The notes under the pieces were generated by a model. That model saw nothing but the letters and a program-made list of their open reading frames with translations. It made no database searches and had not been told where the DNA came from. From NCBI GenBank assembly GCA_020848905.1, contig JADLHG010000030.1, forward strand, positions 46,195 through 110,194: DNA of 64,000 nt, written 5' to 3'. This DNA comes from Deltaproteobacteria bacterium. GTDB lineage: Bacteria > Myxococcota_A > Polyangia > GCA-2747355 > JADLHG01. Shown here one piece after another: positions 40,204 through 49,434 of this stretch (positions are counted from its first letter, which is position 1; the number at the start of each line of letters is the position of its first letter). The translations under genes were made by a program, and so were the position numbers.

Positions 40204-41755
40204 TCGCCGCCGCGCTCGCCGTCGCCTCTTCGACCGCGCTCTCCCTGGGTCCGCCCGTGCAGGCCAGCGCCGGGAGCACGTCCTCCGCGGTGAAGCGGAT
40301 CATGTGCTCCCCCGCGATGGCGAAGGCCATGCCGCGCGCGAAACTCTGGCGGCCGAGCAGCGCCGCCTGCGCGAGGAAACGCCAGTACTCGGCGCGGTAG
40401 CTCCCGCGCACCCCCTGCTTCCAGATCGACAGGGCCAGCGCGCGCGCCGCGAACCCGAGGGGCCGGCGATAGGGGCTCGCCTTCGCCCCGCGCTGGAGCT
40501 CGAGGCTCCGGAGCGCCCTGCCGAAGTAGGCCCGCGGTTCGTAGAGCCGCGCGAGGAGGCGCTCGTAACCTGCCACGAGCTCGTCCTCGGGGAGCCGAGT
40601 GACGAAGTTCGACCGCCCCTGGTTACCCCCCTCGCTGACGTGGCGCAGCCGACCCTCGGCCTTGAGCCGCCGCCAGAGCTGCGTGCCAGGAAGCGCCGTG
40701 AGCATCCCCACCATGGCCATGGCGATCGGCGAGCGCGAGATGAACTCGTGCTGCCGCTCGAAGATCTGGGCGTCGTCGGCGTCGAAGCCCACGATGAAGC
40801 CGGCCATCACGTTCAGGCCGCTCGAGACGAGCTTCTCCACCGCGCGATCCAGCTCGAGGTGCAGGTTCTGCCGCTTGTGCGTCTCGGCGAGCGCCTCGCG
40901 CGAGGGCGTCTCGATGCCGAGGAAGACCGCGGAGAAGCCGGCCGCGACGAGCGCCGCGACGAGCGCGTCCTCCCCGGCCAGGTTGACCGAGGCCTCGGTG
41001 AAGAAATCGAACGGAAAGGCGTGCGTCCGGCTCCACGTGCCAAGCGCACCGAGCATGCGCTTCGCCGCGACCTTGTTGCCGATGAAGTTGTCGTCGACGA
41101 CGAAGACCGCGCCGCGATAGCCGGTAGCCCGCACGGCGTCGAGCTCCGCGACGAACTGCTCGGGCGACTTGGTCCGCGGCACGCGACCGAAGATCTCGAT
41201 GATGTCGCAGAACTCGCAGTTGAAGGGGCACCCGCGGGAGAACTGCACCCCGACCGCCGTGTAGTGCTGGACCTTGAGGAGGTCGAAGCGCGGCGGCGGG
41301 CTCTTCGCCGGATCGGGCCGCGCGGCGGCCGGGCCCACCCGAGCGGGCGCGTCCCCCGCCTCGAGCGCGGCCAGAAACCCCGGCAGAAGGTCCTCCGCCT
41401 CGCCGAGCACGAGATGATCCACCTCGGGGGCCGCCTCGGGATCGGTCGTCACGTACGGGCCCCCCGCCACGACGCGCTTCCCCGCCGCGTGCGCGCGACG
41501 CACCACCTCGTGGAACGACTCCTGCTGCACGCGCATGGCGGAGAGCAGCACCACGTCGCTCCAGGCGAGGTCGGCGTCGGACAGCGGCTCCACGTTCAGA
41601 TCCACGAGCCGCAGGCGCCAGTGCGCGGGGCACAGCGCGGCCACCGTGAGCAGCCCGAGCGGCGGCAAGACCGCGCGCTTTCCGGTGATGGCGTGGGTGT
41701 ATTCCTGGCCCCAGTACGTGCGCGGGAAGCGCGGATAGACAAGCAACGCTCTCAT
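40094..41755 (-). CDS. B12-binding radical SAM protein, DUF4070 type
   Basis: A 553-residue enzyme. A B12-binding (cobalamin) Rossmann part is at about 1-140 (LLVYPRFPRTYWG, RVVAGGPYVTTDP, HLVLGEAED). The radical SAM core has Cys176, Cys180 and Cys183 in CX3CX2C (RGCPFNCEFC), and a C-terminal DUF4070-type part follows. Relatives include hopanoid and other methyltransferases, but the substrate cannot be assigned. The last 45 residues are low-complexity Ala/Ser/Arg/Pro and overlap the 3' end of a convergent gene, so the functional end may be nearer residue 505. The start has a weak ribosome binding site. Confidence 0.85.
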   Translation of the reverse strand: MRALLVYPRFPRTYWGQEYTHAITGKRAVLPPLGLLTVAALCPAHWRLRLVDLNVEPLSDADLAWSDVVLLSAMRVQQESFHEVVRRAHAAGKRVVAGGPYVTTDPEAAPEVDHLVLGEAEDLLPGFLAALEAGDAPARVGPAAARPDPAKSPPPRFDLLKVQHYTAVGVQFSRGCPFNCEFCDIIEIFGRVPRTKSPEQFVAELDAVRATGYRGAVFVVDDNFIGNKVAAKRMLGALGTWSRTHAFPFDFFTEASVNLAGEDALVAALVAAGFSAVFLGIETPSREALAETHKRQNLHLELDRAVEKLVSSGLNVMAGFIVGFDADDAQIFERQHEFISRSPIAMAMVGMLTALPGTQLWRRLKAEGRLRHVSEGGNQGRSNFVTRLPEDELVAGYERLLARLYEPRAYFGRALRSLELQRGAKASPYRRPLGFAARALALSIWKQGVRGSYRAEYWRFLAQAALLGRQSFARGMAFAIAGEHMIRFTAEDVLPALACTGGPRESAVEEATASAAATTSRRAARAAASRGSAWPAPPPAPSSLPPRAQPTAS

Positions 41756-41787
41756 GGCTTTACTATGGGAGGGCGCATGTCACGGTT

Positions 41788-42867
41788 GTGTCACAGGTTC
41801 ATCATTCCTTGTCCTTGCCGCACGGCGGCGATCCCCGGCCGACCGAGGCTGTCCGGGGACCCTCCGAGATCGGCGCGCCCGTGACCGAATCCTTGGCCGA
41901 GAGCGTATCCGCCGCCCCCACCCCTGCTCCCGCCCCTGCCGCGCCGCGTCCTCGTGCGAGGCGCCGGGCGAGAGCCGGGGAGTTCCGCCGCCTCGGCCTG
42001 CTGGCGCTGATCTTCATCGTCACCCCGAGCGCGCTGATCCTGTCGGTCGGCATCCTGGTGCTGGCCTTCGGCCAGAAGGCCCACGAGACGGTTTTCGGCA
42101 TCTTGATCCTGAGCTTTGCCGCCGTGCTGGTGGCGGGCGTGATCGCGACGCTGGTCTACGTCCGTCGAGAGCGCGGCATCGCGCGCCTGCAGACCGACTT
42201 CGTCTCGAAGGTCTCGCACGACCTCCGCACCCCGCTCACCAGCATCCGCATGTTCGTGGAGACGCTGCAGATGGGGCGCGTCGAGAGCCCCGAGACGACC
42301 GCCCAGTGCCTGAACGTGATCGCCACCGAGACGGCGCGCCTCACCACGCTCATCGACCGGCTGCTCCTCTGGGCCCGCATGGAGGCCGGCCAGCTCCGCT
42401 ACGCCACGGCCCCGCACACCGTCGAGGACCTCGTCGAATCGGCGCTCGACGCCTTTGCCCCGCAGCTCCTCGTCACCCCCGCGCGCGTGACCTGCGAGCT
42501 CCCCCCCGACCTCCCGCGCGTGAACGTGAACCTGCAGGCCATGACCGAAGCGCTCCTGAACCTGCTCCAGAACGCGCACCGCTACACCGGGGCCGACAAG
42601 CAGATCACCCTGCGCGCGCAGAGCCGCGGGCCGGTCGTCGAGCTCGAGGTGGAAGACAACGGCCCGGGCGTCCCCGAGGTGGCCGAGCGCCGCATCTTCG
42701 AGAAGTTCTACCGCGCTCCCGACGCCGAGCTCGGGAATGTCCCCGGCACCGGGCTCGGCCTGGCCATCGTGGAGAACATCGTGCAGGCCCACGGCGGCAC
42801 GGTGGCGCTCTGCCGCCGCCCGGAGAGGGGGGCGATCTTCGTGATCACTCTCCCCGCGGTGAGCTGA
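41788..42867 (+). CDS. Membrane sensor histidine kinase
   Basis: A 359-residue kinase. Two transmembrane helices (about 70-94 and 102-125) flank a tiny loop, then HisKA with the phospho-acceptor His144 (FVSKVSHDLRTPLTS). The HATPase domain carries the N box (ALLNLLQNAHRY), G1 (DNGPGVP) and G2 (GTGLGLAIV). With almost no periplasmic sensor domain, it probably senses through the membrane or a partner. A second GTG start at 41881 is possible and would drop a Pro/Ala-rich leader. It precedes its response regulator by 11 bases; the kinase-first order is less common. Confidence 0.88.
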   Translation: MSQVHHSLSLPHGGDPRPTEAVRGPSEIGAPVTESLAESVSAAPTPAPAPAAPRPRARRRARAGEFRRLGLLALIFIVTPSALILSVGILVLAFGQKAHETVFGILILSFAAVLVAGVIATLVYVRRERGIARLQTDFVSKVSHDLRTPLTSIRMFVETLQMGRVESPETTAQCLNVIATETARLTTLIDRLLLWARMEAGQLRYATAPHTVEDLVESALDAFAPQLLVTPARVTCELPPDLPRVNVNLQAMTEALLNLLQNAHRYTGADKQITLRAQSRGPVVELEVEDNGPGVPEVAERRIFEKFYRAPDAELGNVPGTGLGLAIVENIVQAHGGTVALCRRPERGAIFVITLPAVS

Positions 42868-42878
42868 GAGAGCCCCCC

Positions 42879-43571
42879 ATGGCGGAAAAGGTCCTGCTCG
42901 TCGAAGACGACCCGTCGATCCAGCAAGGCCTCGAGCTGAACCTGCGCCTCGAGGGGTACGAGGTCTTCTGCGCGAGCGACGGAGAGGAGGGGCTGCGCGC
43001 GATCCGCGAGCGCCACCCCGATCTCGTGGTGCTGGACATCATGCTCCCCAAGCTCGACGGCTTCCGCGTGATCGAGGAGGTGCGCGCCGCCGACCCGGAC
43101 CTGCCGATCCTCGTGCTCTCGGCCAAGGGGCACGAGGCGGACAAGGTGCTGGGGCTCTCCCTCGGCGCGGACGACTACCTGACCAAGCCCTTCGGCCTGG
43201 CGGAGCTCCTCGCGCGCGTGCGCGCCGGCCTGCGTCGACGACGCCAGCTCCAGTCCCCGCCCGCCGAGCCGCGCGTGGCGCTCCCCGCCGACCTGGAGGT
43301 GGACCTCGCCTCGCGGCGCGTGGTCGTGCGGGGCCGCGAGGTGGAGATGACGGCGCGCGAGTTCGACCTGCTGCGCTACTTCCTCGCCCATCCGGCCGTG
43401 GTCTTCACGCGCGAACAGCTCATGCACGCGGTCTGGGGACCCCAGCACTACGGCACGCCCCGCACGGTGGACAACTTCGTGGCCCGGCTCCGGGCGAAGA
43501 TCGAGGAGGACCCCGAGGCTCCGCGTCACCTGCTCACGGTACGAGGGGTGGGCTACAGGTTCGATCCGTAG
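42879..43571 (+). CDS. OmpR-family response regulator
   Basis: A 230-residue transcription regulator. The receiver domain has the acidic pocket (LVEDD at 7-11), phosphorylation site Asp53 (VVLDIMLPK) and Lys103 (LTKPF). A C-terminal OmpR/PhoB winged helix follows (EVDLASRRVVVRGREVEMTARE and FVARLRAKIEEDPEAPRHLLTVRGVGYRF, both typical; quoted in part). The partner is the kinase directly upstream; GAGAG precedes the start. Target genes are unknown. Confidence 0.93.
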   Translation: MAEKVLLVEDDPSIQQGLELNLRLEGYEVFCASDGEEGLRAIRERHPDLVVLDIMLPKLDGFRVIEEVRAADPDLPILVLSAKGHEADKVLGLSLGADDYLTKPFGLAELLARVRAGLRRRRQLQSPPAEPRVALPADLEVDLASRRVVVRGREVEMTAREFDLLRYFLAHPAVVFTREQLMHAVWGPQHYGTPRTVDNFVARLRAKIEEDPEAPRHLLTVRGVGYRFDP

Positions 43572-43598
43572 GGCGGGCCGGTAAGGCGGAAGGAAAAA

Positions 43599-43631
43599 GA
43601 GGCGAGGGGTCCACCGGGAACCCCCCGCCTC
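43599..43631 (-). terminator. Strong factor-independent terminator of the metalloprotease gene
   Basis: On the minus strand, GAGGCGGGGGGT (43631-43620) pairs with ACCCCTCGCCTC (43610-43599) with one mismatch, and the stem is followed by CTTTTTCC. This makes an intrinsic terminator for the leftward metalloprotease gene and also separates it from the convergent two-component genes. Confidence 0.75.
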
Positions 43632-43643
43632 GGGAGGGAAGAG

Positions 43644-46394
43644 CTACATCGGGGGCATGCCGGGGGGCATCCCGCCGCTCATGTCGGCGCCGAGCGCGCC
43701 CTCCACGGCCTCACGGTCCGCGAACCAGTGCGAGAGAGCCGAGGGGAGAAGGTGCGGGTCCTTGACCGTCCCCTCGTAGAGGGCGTTCATGGCGTCGGTG
43801 TACTTCTCGTCGAGCGCCTTCTTCTCGACCTTGCCGTAGTAGGCGAACTCGGCCTGCATCCCCATGAAGAGGCCCGCAGCGACCACGCGCGTCTCGACCG
43901 GGTAGAAGTAGACCGGCAGCGAGACCTTGATCTTCTTCTCCGTCGGACCTGCCTCGGCCGGGGGCTCTTCCCCTTCGGCCGGCGGCGCGGGCTCGACGGT
44001 GACGGTGATCTCACCCGTGATCTTCTTGCCCGTCTCGGAGAGGAGCACGTCGGCCACCCGCTCCGCGGCGTACGCCGGCAGCTTCTTGGTCATCGGCTGG
44101 TCGGCGATCTTCCCCGAGTCGCTCGGCTGCATGTACTCCATCAGCCAGGGGTTCTGCATGAAGATCTCGCTCTCGTACGGATTCTGGCCGTTGCCGAGCA
44201 GCGTCAGGTCGTACTGCGTCCCGAGCTCGGCGACCTTCTTGAAGGCCGCGCGTGCGGTCGCCTTCATCAGGGTCTTCTCGGCGTCGCTGAAGCTCACCTT
44301 CTGGTCGAAGAAGCCCGTGGTCGTGCCGTGCGCCGCGACGAGCTTGTCGAACTTGGCCGCCGCGGTCTCCGCGAAGTCCTTGGGCATCCAGCCGAAGGCC
44401 CCGGCGTAGCCGCCGTTCGCGGTGAGGCGGCTCGCCGTCGCCGCGTACTCGGCCAGGAGCACTTCCTTCTGGTTGGCGTCGTTCGCCACGCCGAAGGTCC
44501 GGCGCACGGCGAGGGTCTTCGCCGCCGTGGTGAGGCCGCGGAAGGCGGTAAAGAGCGGCGTCACGGCGTCCATCGCGTAGTACTTGGGGTACAGATCGAC
44601 GTAGTTCAGCGCCACCGGCTGGTCCCCGGGGGTGGGGGACTTCGCCCCGACGTACTGCTCGAAGAAGTGGCTGGCCAGGTTGTCGAGGATCTCCTTGCGG
44701 TACCACTTGGCGAACTCGATCGGGTTACGGCCCACGTCGTAGGCCTGGCAGTCCTGGTAGGCCCCGAAGAGGCCGGCCCAGCCCGAGGGCAGGTCGCTGC
44801 AGAAGATGGGGTGCTTGCCGGGCACCACGGACGCGCCCTTGTAGAGCACGCTCGCGGCCTGGACGTCGTACTCGAGGCCGGGCTGACCGAGCGCGATGCG
44901 CTGACCCGCCACGAAGTCCGCGCTCACCGTGAGGTAGTCCATCACCGAGGACGACGGGATGGCCGTGGCCGCGCGGGTCGGCTGACCCTTGAGGAAGTTC
45001 GTCATGTGGTTGTCGAAGGTCTCCGGCGCCGCGTTCGCGTCCTGCGAGGCCGCGAAGTTGTGCCGCAGGCCGAGGCAGTGGCCCACCTCGTGCGCGACGA
45101 CCGAGCGCACCACGTTCGCGGCGGCCTCGAGGACCTGCGCGTCGCTCGCGCCCGTGGTGAGCGCCTGCCGCGCCAGAGCGTAGACCTCTCGCGCGTCGCG
45201 GATGTGCTGAAAGCGGGCGCCGAGGCCCTTCAGCCCGGCCCAGCGGTGCTTGGTGCGGTACTTCGACACCGGGTCGGAGAGCTTGTGGGCTTCCTGGCGA
45301 CGGAGGAGCGCCTGCGCGTCCGCCTTGCCATACACGGCGAAGATGGAGCTCAGGAAGACCTGCGCGTGCAGGACCTGACCCGTGCGCGGATCCATCTGCG
45401 CGTCGGCGTAGGCGAAGCCCACGGTCGGCGCATCCACCCACTGGATCACGTTGTAGTCGGGGTTCGGCGCGGAGACGCCGGCCGGCGCGTCGACTACCTT
45501 GAAGAACTCGCGACCGAGCGCCTTGTTCCAGTAGAGCACGCCGTCACGCACCGCCTGGCGGAACTGCACCGGCGTGTTCGTGGAGAGAGCCCAGGTGGTC
45601 TGCTTCTCGGGGTGGAAACGCGCCACCTTCGACACGTAGGTCCGGTCGTTCTTGCCCGCCTTCGGCGTCACCTGGAAGAAGCCCATGTCGTCCATCGTGG
45701 CCGGCGCCGCGAGGGGCTTGTAGGTCGGGTCGGGGCGGTACGGCGAGAGGTAGTACTTCACCGTGAAGGGGAAGTTGCCCCACTCGTGCTTGGCCTTGCC
45801 CACCTGCGTGATGGTCACGCGGTCGGCGCGGTCGGCCTTCGCCGACTCGATGTAGCTCGCGTCGACGGGGACGGCGAAGGTGCGGAGCGGGTCGGGATAG
45901 TCGAAGTCGGGGGTCCACCAGTCCCAGTCCACGAAGATCTGGGCCATCCCCTGGTTGAAGTCGAAGGTGATCTCCTTGCGCAGGAAATCGTTGAAGGGAC
46001 GGGCCACGATCGGGAACTTGGCCAGCACCAGCTTCATGTCCACTTCCTGGCTCTTGTCGAGCGCGTAGTCGCTCGGCGCCTCGAGCATGAACAGCTCGCG
46101 GCCGACCTCCTTGAAGTAGACGATGCGGCTCTGCGTCGCGCCGAACATCGGGGCGCCCCAGGGGAAGATCCAGTTGCTCTGCAGCAGGAATTCTTTGCCC
46201 AGCGCGTCGCGCTTGATCGTGATGTTCGCGCGGTTGGTGCCGATGGTGTCCGCCTTGCCCTGCGGAGCCCCGACGATGAACGAGTTGTTGATGTTCGGGT
46301 CGGCGGCGACGTCCTCCGGCCCCGCACCCTCGCCACAGCCAGCGACCACCGCCGCGGCGACGGCCAGCCAGCTCCATCCCTTGAATCGACTCAT
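43644..46394 (-). CDS. Zinc metalloprotease lipoprotein (DUF5117/DUF4953-like)
   Basis: A 916-residue lipoprotein. The lipobox VAGC gives Cys20. The zinc site HEVGHCLGLRH at 435-445 has the metzincin form HExxHxxGxxH (His435, His439, His445, catalytic Glu436). The surrounding sequence (VVAHEVGHCLGLRHNFAAS) matches the DUF5117/DUF4953 group of bacterial zincins. The N-terminal 300 residues are beta-rich, the C-terminal 350 mostly helical, ending in a Gly/Met/Pro tail. It probably acts on the cell surface or periplasm. AGGAGG before 46394 fixes the start; the longer in-frame start would put the signal peptide after a 56-residue Arg-rich leader. Confidence 0.9.
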   Translation of the reverse strand: MSRFKGWSWLAVAAAVVAGCGEGAGPEDVAADPNINNSFIVGAPQGKADTIGTNRANITIKRDALGKEFLLQSNWIFPWGAPMFGATQSRIVYFKEVGRELFMLEAPSDYALDKSQEVDMKLVLAKFPIVARPFNDFLRKEITFDFNQGMAQIFVDWDWWTPDFDYPDPLRTFAVPVDASYIESAKADRADRVTITQVGKAKHEWGNFPFTVKYYLSPYRPDPTYKPLAAPATMDDMGFFQVTPKAGKNDRTYVSKVARFHPEKQTTWALSTNTPVQFRQAVRDGVLYWNKALGREFFKVVDAPAGVSAPNPDYNVIQWVDAPTVGFAYADAQMDPRTGQVLHAQVFLSSIFAVYGKADAQALLRRQEAHKLSDPVSKYRTKHRWAGLKGLGARFQHIRDAREVYALARQALTTGASDAQVLEAAANVVRSVVAHEVGHCLGLRHNFAASQDANAAPETFDNHMTNFLKGQPTRAATAIPSSSVMDYLTVSADFVAGQRIALGQPGLEYDVQAASVLYKGASVVPGKHPIFCSDLPSGWAGLFGAYQDCQAYDVGRNPIEFAKWYRKEILDNLASHFFEQYVGAKSPTPGDQPVALNYVDLYPKYYAMDAVTPLFTAFRGLTTAAKTLAVRRTFGVANDANQKEVLLAEYAATASRLTANGGYAGAFGWMPKDFAETAAAKFDKLVAAHGTTTGFFDQKVSFSDAEKTLMKATARAAFKKVAELGTQYDLTLLGNGQNPYESEIFMQNPWLMEYMQPSDSGKIADQPMTKKLPAYAAERVADVLLSETGKKITGEITVTVEPAPPAEGEEPPAEAGPTEKKIKVSLPVYFYPVETRVVAAGLFMGMQAEFAYYGKVEKKALDEKYTDAMNALYEGTVKDPHLLPSALSHWFADREAVEGALGADMSGGMPPGMPPM

Positions 46395-46710
46395 CACGCA
46401 TCCTCCTTGCGACCGCTCGAGCCGGACCGCGGACACACGACCACCGTCCGCGTGCGCACTCTCGCCGCCACGACGTGCCCACTCCACCGAGTTGCGGGCC
46501 AGTTCGTTCGTCAGGTCTCGTCGAGGACGCTTCACCGAGCGCGTCGCCGACGATGACGCCACTTGTTATGCTCGCGGCCCCCAGCAAGTGTGGGACCAAC
46601 TCGCGATCCCGCAGGACCCTGCGGGTTCTCGCCCACCGGACGACGCAGGTGGCTTCCGATTTTGCGCGAGGGTCTACGGGAAGCGGTGGATCGCCGCGAA
46701 GGAGGGAGTA
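46395..46710. other. Intergenic region, 316 bp
   Basis: Lies upstream of the metalloprotease gene and downstream of the Cys-rich protein gene, both on the minus strand, so it holds the protease promoter. It contains the hairpin listed at 46608-46625. No gene or RNA was recognised. Confidence 0.5.
46608..46625. terminator. Perfect GC hairpin downstream of the Cys-rich protein gene
   Basis: CCCGCAGG at 46608-46615 is complementary to CCTGCGGG at 46618-46625; allowing a 4-base loop, seven GC-rich pairs form. It lies about 85 bases past the stop of the minus-strand gene. There is no T-tract, so a terminator role is uncertain. Confidence 0.4.
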
Positions 46711-47550
46711 CTAAGCGCGGCGCGCGCGGCGAAAACGGAAGGCGAGCAGGGCGAGCACGAGGAGCGCGAGACCGGAGCCCGAGCGGGTGTCGGTAACCTC
46801 GCAGCCGCAGCCCTTCTTCTTGGTCGTGCCGCTGCCGTCCCCAGCCGCGGCGCCTCCGTCGGTCGGGGTCGAACCTCCGTCGGTCGTGGAGGCATCATCG
46901 CCCGCGCCGCTGTCGTCCGCGACTCCGGAGTCGGCCGTCGGCACGCCGCCGTCGCGCGTCGGCGCGGCGCCGTCGGCCTTCACGCCGCCATCGGTCACCA
47001 CGTCGCAGTTCATCGCGTTCTTGCCCGCGGGGTCGGCGCTCCCTGGCGTACCGCAGGTGTAGTAGTTCTTCGAACCGCTCCAGCCGCACTTGGGCCCCGC
47101 GTCAGAGGTGTTGCAGTCGCGGGTGAGCACGCTCCCCTTGTTGCAGAACTTCACGGTCTCACCGGCGCAGCAGCCCTTCGAGGTGATCGCGCCGCAGGAG
47201 CCGGCCCCCGCGTCCCTGACCCCCGCGTCGGGGCAGGTCGACGCCACGCCGGCTTCTTTCACCGGCCCGGCATCGCTCGCCGGCCCGCAGGACTTCGGAA
47301 ACAGCTTGGCCGGGTCCGCGCCGCCGCTCGTGCCGCAGGCGTACCACTTGCCGTCCCACCCGCAGCTGGGCGTGTTGGGCGCCGCGTTGCAGTCCTTCGT
47401 CTTCAGCATCCCGCAGGAGCACCACTTCATGGTCTCGCCGTCGCAGCAGCCTTCCTTCGCGATGGCACCGCACGGCACCGCGAAGGCCGGCCCGGCAAGA
47501 AAGAGGCTGGCGAGGGCCAAGGCGCAGCTCGAAACTCGAAACATTCGCAT
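46711..47550 (-). CDS. Cys-rich exported protein with MYXO-CTERM-like tail
   Basis: A 279-residue protein. After a signal peptide (LALASLFLAGPAFA) come two Cys-rich units of about 55 residues: CGAI-x3-GCC-x-GET-x-K-x-C ... T-x-DCN ... CGW-x-G-x3-Y-x-CGT-x-G-x-ADP. An Asp/Gly/Ala/Thr linker of about 90 residues follows, then KKKGCGCEV, one hydrophobic helix (GLALLVLALLAF) and RFRRARR, a MYXO-CTERM-type tail. The product is likely displayed at the surface. The ATG at 47550 is preferred because AAGGA lies 6 bases upstream. Confidence 0.8.
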   Translation of the reverse strand: MRMFRVSSCALALASLFLAGPAFAVPCGAIAKEGCCDGETMKWCSCGMLKTKDCNAAPNTPSCGWDGKWYACGTSGGADPAKLFPKSCGPASDAGPVKEAGVASTCPDAGVRDAGAGSCGAITSKGCCAGETVKFCNKGSVLTRDCNTSDAGPKCGWSGSKNYYTCGTPGSADPAGKNAMNCDVVTDGGVKADGAAPTRDGGVPTADSGVADDSGAGDDASTTDGGSTPTDGGAAAGDGSGTTKKKGCGCEVTDTRSGSGLALLVLALLAFRFRRARRA

Positions 47551-47724
47551 CGTCATTCCTTGTTCGTAAGGGGTCCGCACGACGCGGTAGCAAAGGCCAG
47601 ACCACGCACCCTCAGCGGCGCGAGCTGAAGATCACGACGCAATGACGCGGCGACCTACGGCCGAAACGTTCGGAAGTCGGAGGCTCGTCGAAAGATCAGA
47701 GAGCGGCGCGGAGGGCGAGGCGGC

Positions 47725-48453
47725 TCACCGGCAAGCCTGAACCACCGTGGTCGTCGAAGGCGTGCATCCGCCTTGCGGCGGCTTCGTGCAGCGCCCGTAG
47801 GTCCCCTCGGCGCCGCAGTCGGGGACGAAGCCGATCCAGCCTTCCGAGGTGCACGCATTCTGGGTGCACTTGGCCATCATGGTCGAGCTGCGCGCCTCCT
47901 CGCGGTTGTCGCAGTTGTAGTCGAAGTCGTCGTTGTTCTTGCTGCGCTCCTCGAAGAAGCGGGTCTGCCCCGGGAAGACGAGGTTGTCGTCGTCGTCGCA
48001 GTCGTCTCGGCTCTGCACGAACCCGGGCGGAGCCGTGCAGGCCTGCTGCGAGCGGTCGGGGTCACCGTGTCCGTCGCCGTCCGCGTCGCGATAGAAGGCG
48101 ACCTTCGTGCAGCCCCCCTGACAACGACCGTCCTTGCAGGTTCCCGAACAGAGCTGCCTCACCGGCCGGCCGTCGGACCCGCAGGAGATGGACAGGCGCC
48201 CGTCGCAGATGGCCACCGTCACGCCGGGGGTGCAGGTCAGACACGAGGGCATGAGGATGTCGCACTCGCCGGGGGGCGTCGTGGTGCCTCGGTCGGAGGA
48301 CCCCGCTCCACGATCCGCCGCGGCGCTGCCGTCGGTCGCGCCTCCCGAGCCGGGCACGAAGTTCGGGTTCTGCACGGTGCACGCGGCCGCGCCGGCCAGC
48401 AGCGCGGCAAGAACCAGGCGCATCGCGCGCGAGCTCCAGATCGAGAACCTCAT
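47725..48453 (-). CDS. Lipoprotein with MopE-like metal-binding motif
   Basis: A 242-residue lipoprotein (lipobox GAAAC). The middle contains YRDADGDGHGDP followed by DDCDDDDNLVFPGQ and FDYNCDN, the pattern of the putative metal-binding motif found in MopE-type surface proteins (DxDxDG and DCDD ... PG ... NCD). Sixteen or more cysteines suggest disulphides. GAGGAGG before the ATG fixes the start. The start overlaps the stop of the ASCH gene (ATGA at 48453-48450), so the two are translated together, an unusual pairing. Confidence 0.8.
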   Translation of the reverse strand: MRFSIWSSRAMRLVLAALLAGAAACTVQNPNFVPGSGGATDGSAAADRGAGSSDRGTTTPPGECDILMPSCLTCTPGVTVAICDGRLSISCGSDGRPVRQLCSGTCKDGRCQGGCTKVAFYRDADGDGHGDPDRSQQACTAPPGFVQSRDDCDDDDNLVFPGQTRFFEERSKNNDDFDYNCDNREEARSSTMMAKCTQNACTSEGWIGFVPDCGAEGTYGRCTKPPQGGCTPSTTTVVQACR

Positions 48454-48857
48454 GCGCGACCTCCTCGGGCAAACGATGCCGGGACGGTGTGGAGCTGCGC
48501 CTGCACCGCCTCGGACACCTCGTCGGCGAGCCGAACCCAGATCACGGCCCCGGGAGGATGACGGTACGGCACGGGCCGCAGAAGGCGCCTCGCGCCGGCC
48601 AGCACCCAGGCGTGCGTTCGGGCGTAGGGCAAGCGCGTCGCGCGAAACCCCGCGTTGGAGGCGTGCGCCGCCAGCTCCTCGACGGACAGGGGCCCCCGGA
48701 CGCCCACGAGCTCGCACACGCCCGTGACCGTGCCGCTGCCGCTGCGGATGAGCCCGATGAGGCCCCGGCGCGTCGTCGCGCTGCCGCGGATCTCCCAGGT
48801 CTTCTCACCGGCGAGGATCGCCTCGAGCGGCGCATCTTTGATGACGAGTCCGTGCAT
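48450..48857 (-). CDS. Small ASCH domain protein
   Basis: A 135-residue protein that is essentially one ASCH domain: LVIKDAPLEAILAGEKTWEIRG, then RGLIGLIRSGSGTVTGVCELVGV, and AWVLAGARRLLRPVPYRHPPGAVIWVRL (partial quotes). The fold is related to PUA and is thought to bind RNA. It is smaller than, and only distantly similar to, the other ASCH gene at 35051-35962. It is coupled by ATGA to the MopE-like lipoprotein gene. Confidence 0.8.
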   Translation of the reverse strand: MHGLVIKDAPLEAILAGEKTWEIRGSATTRRGLIGLIRSGSGTVTGVCELVGVRGPLSVEELAAHASNAGFRATRLPYARTHAWVLAGARRLLRPVPYRHPPGAVIWVRLADEVSEAVQAQLHTVPASFARGGRA

Positions 48858-49020
48858 GGAGCGCTATTCAACGAGTGTGACCCACGCGCGCGCTTCAGCC
48901 AAGGGGCGGCGGCGCATCGCGTAACGACGGATCAGGGAGCGGTTGCGCGGCAGGGGGAGCGGAAGTAGAGTGCGCGACACTCGCCCGCTCGGCTCGGCGC
49001 GAGAGCACGGAACCGCACCG

Positions 49021-49434
49021 ATGTCTCGACAAGCCATCCTCGCCGCCAATGAAGCCTTCTACGAGGCGTTCGCCCAGCGCGACCTCGAGGCGATGGATCT
49101 GGTCTGGGCGGAGCAGGCTCCCGTCGCGTGCATCCACCCGGGGTGGGACGTGCTCCTCGGGCGCGAGCAGGTGATGGCCGCCTGGGACGCGATCCTCTCC
49201 AGCCCCTCGGCCCCCAAGATCGTCTGCAGCCACGAATCGATCCACGTCTGCGGTGACGCGGCCTACGTCGTCTGTCGCGAGACGGCCGGTGAGGGAACGC
49301 TCATCGCGACCAACCTCTTCGTCCTGGAGAACGGGCGCTGGCGACTGGCCCACCATCAGGCCGGGCCTCTGGCCGAGACCGACGACGAGGAGGACGACGA
49401 GGACAGCGACGGGGAGCCCACGCTCCTTAACTGA
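49021..49434 (+). CDS. NTF2-like/SnoaL-type protein
   Basis: A 137-residue protein with the NTF2-like fold pattern: a first helix ILAANEAFYEAFAQRDLEAM, then LVWAEQAPVACIHPGWDVLLGREQVM, and strands ATNLFVLENGRWRLAHHQAG. It ends in an acidic tail (DDEEDDEDSDGE). Similar proteins are found in DUF4440/SnoaL families, some acting as isomerases or with unknown roles. The ATG at 49021 begins the fold; upstream codons in frame are Arg-rich and not convincing. The 3' end overlaps the convergent hydrolase gene by 8 bases. Confidence 0.8.
   Translation: MSRQAILAANEAFYEAFAQRDLEAMDLVWAEQAPVACIHPGWDVLLGREQVMAAWDAILSSPSAPKIVCSHESIHVCGDAAYVVCRETAGEGTLIATNLFVLENGRWRLAHHQAGPLAETDDEEDDEDSDGEPTLLN

Noticed and set aside
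43728..46556. Plus-strand open frame of 942 codons opposite the metalloprotease
   Set aside because: The minus strand has the lipobox and the HExxHxxGxxH zinc site; the plus frame is Arg/Val-rich with no motif.
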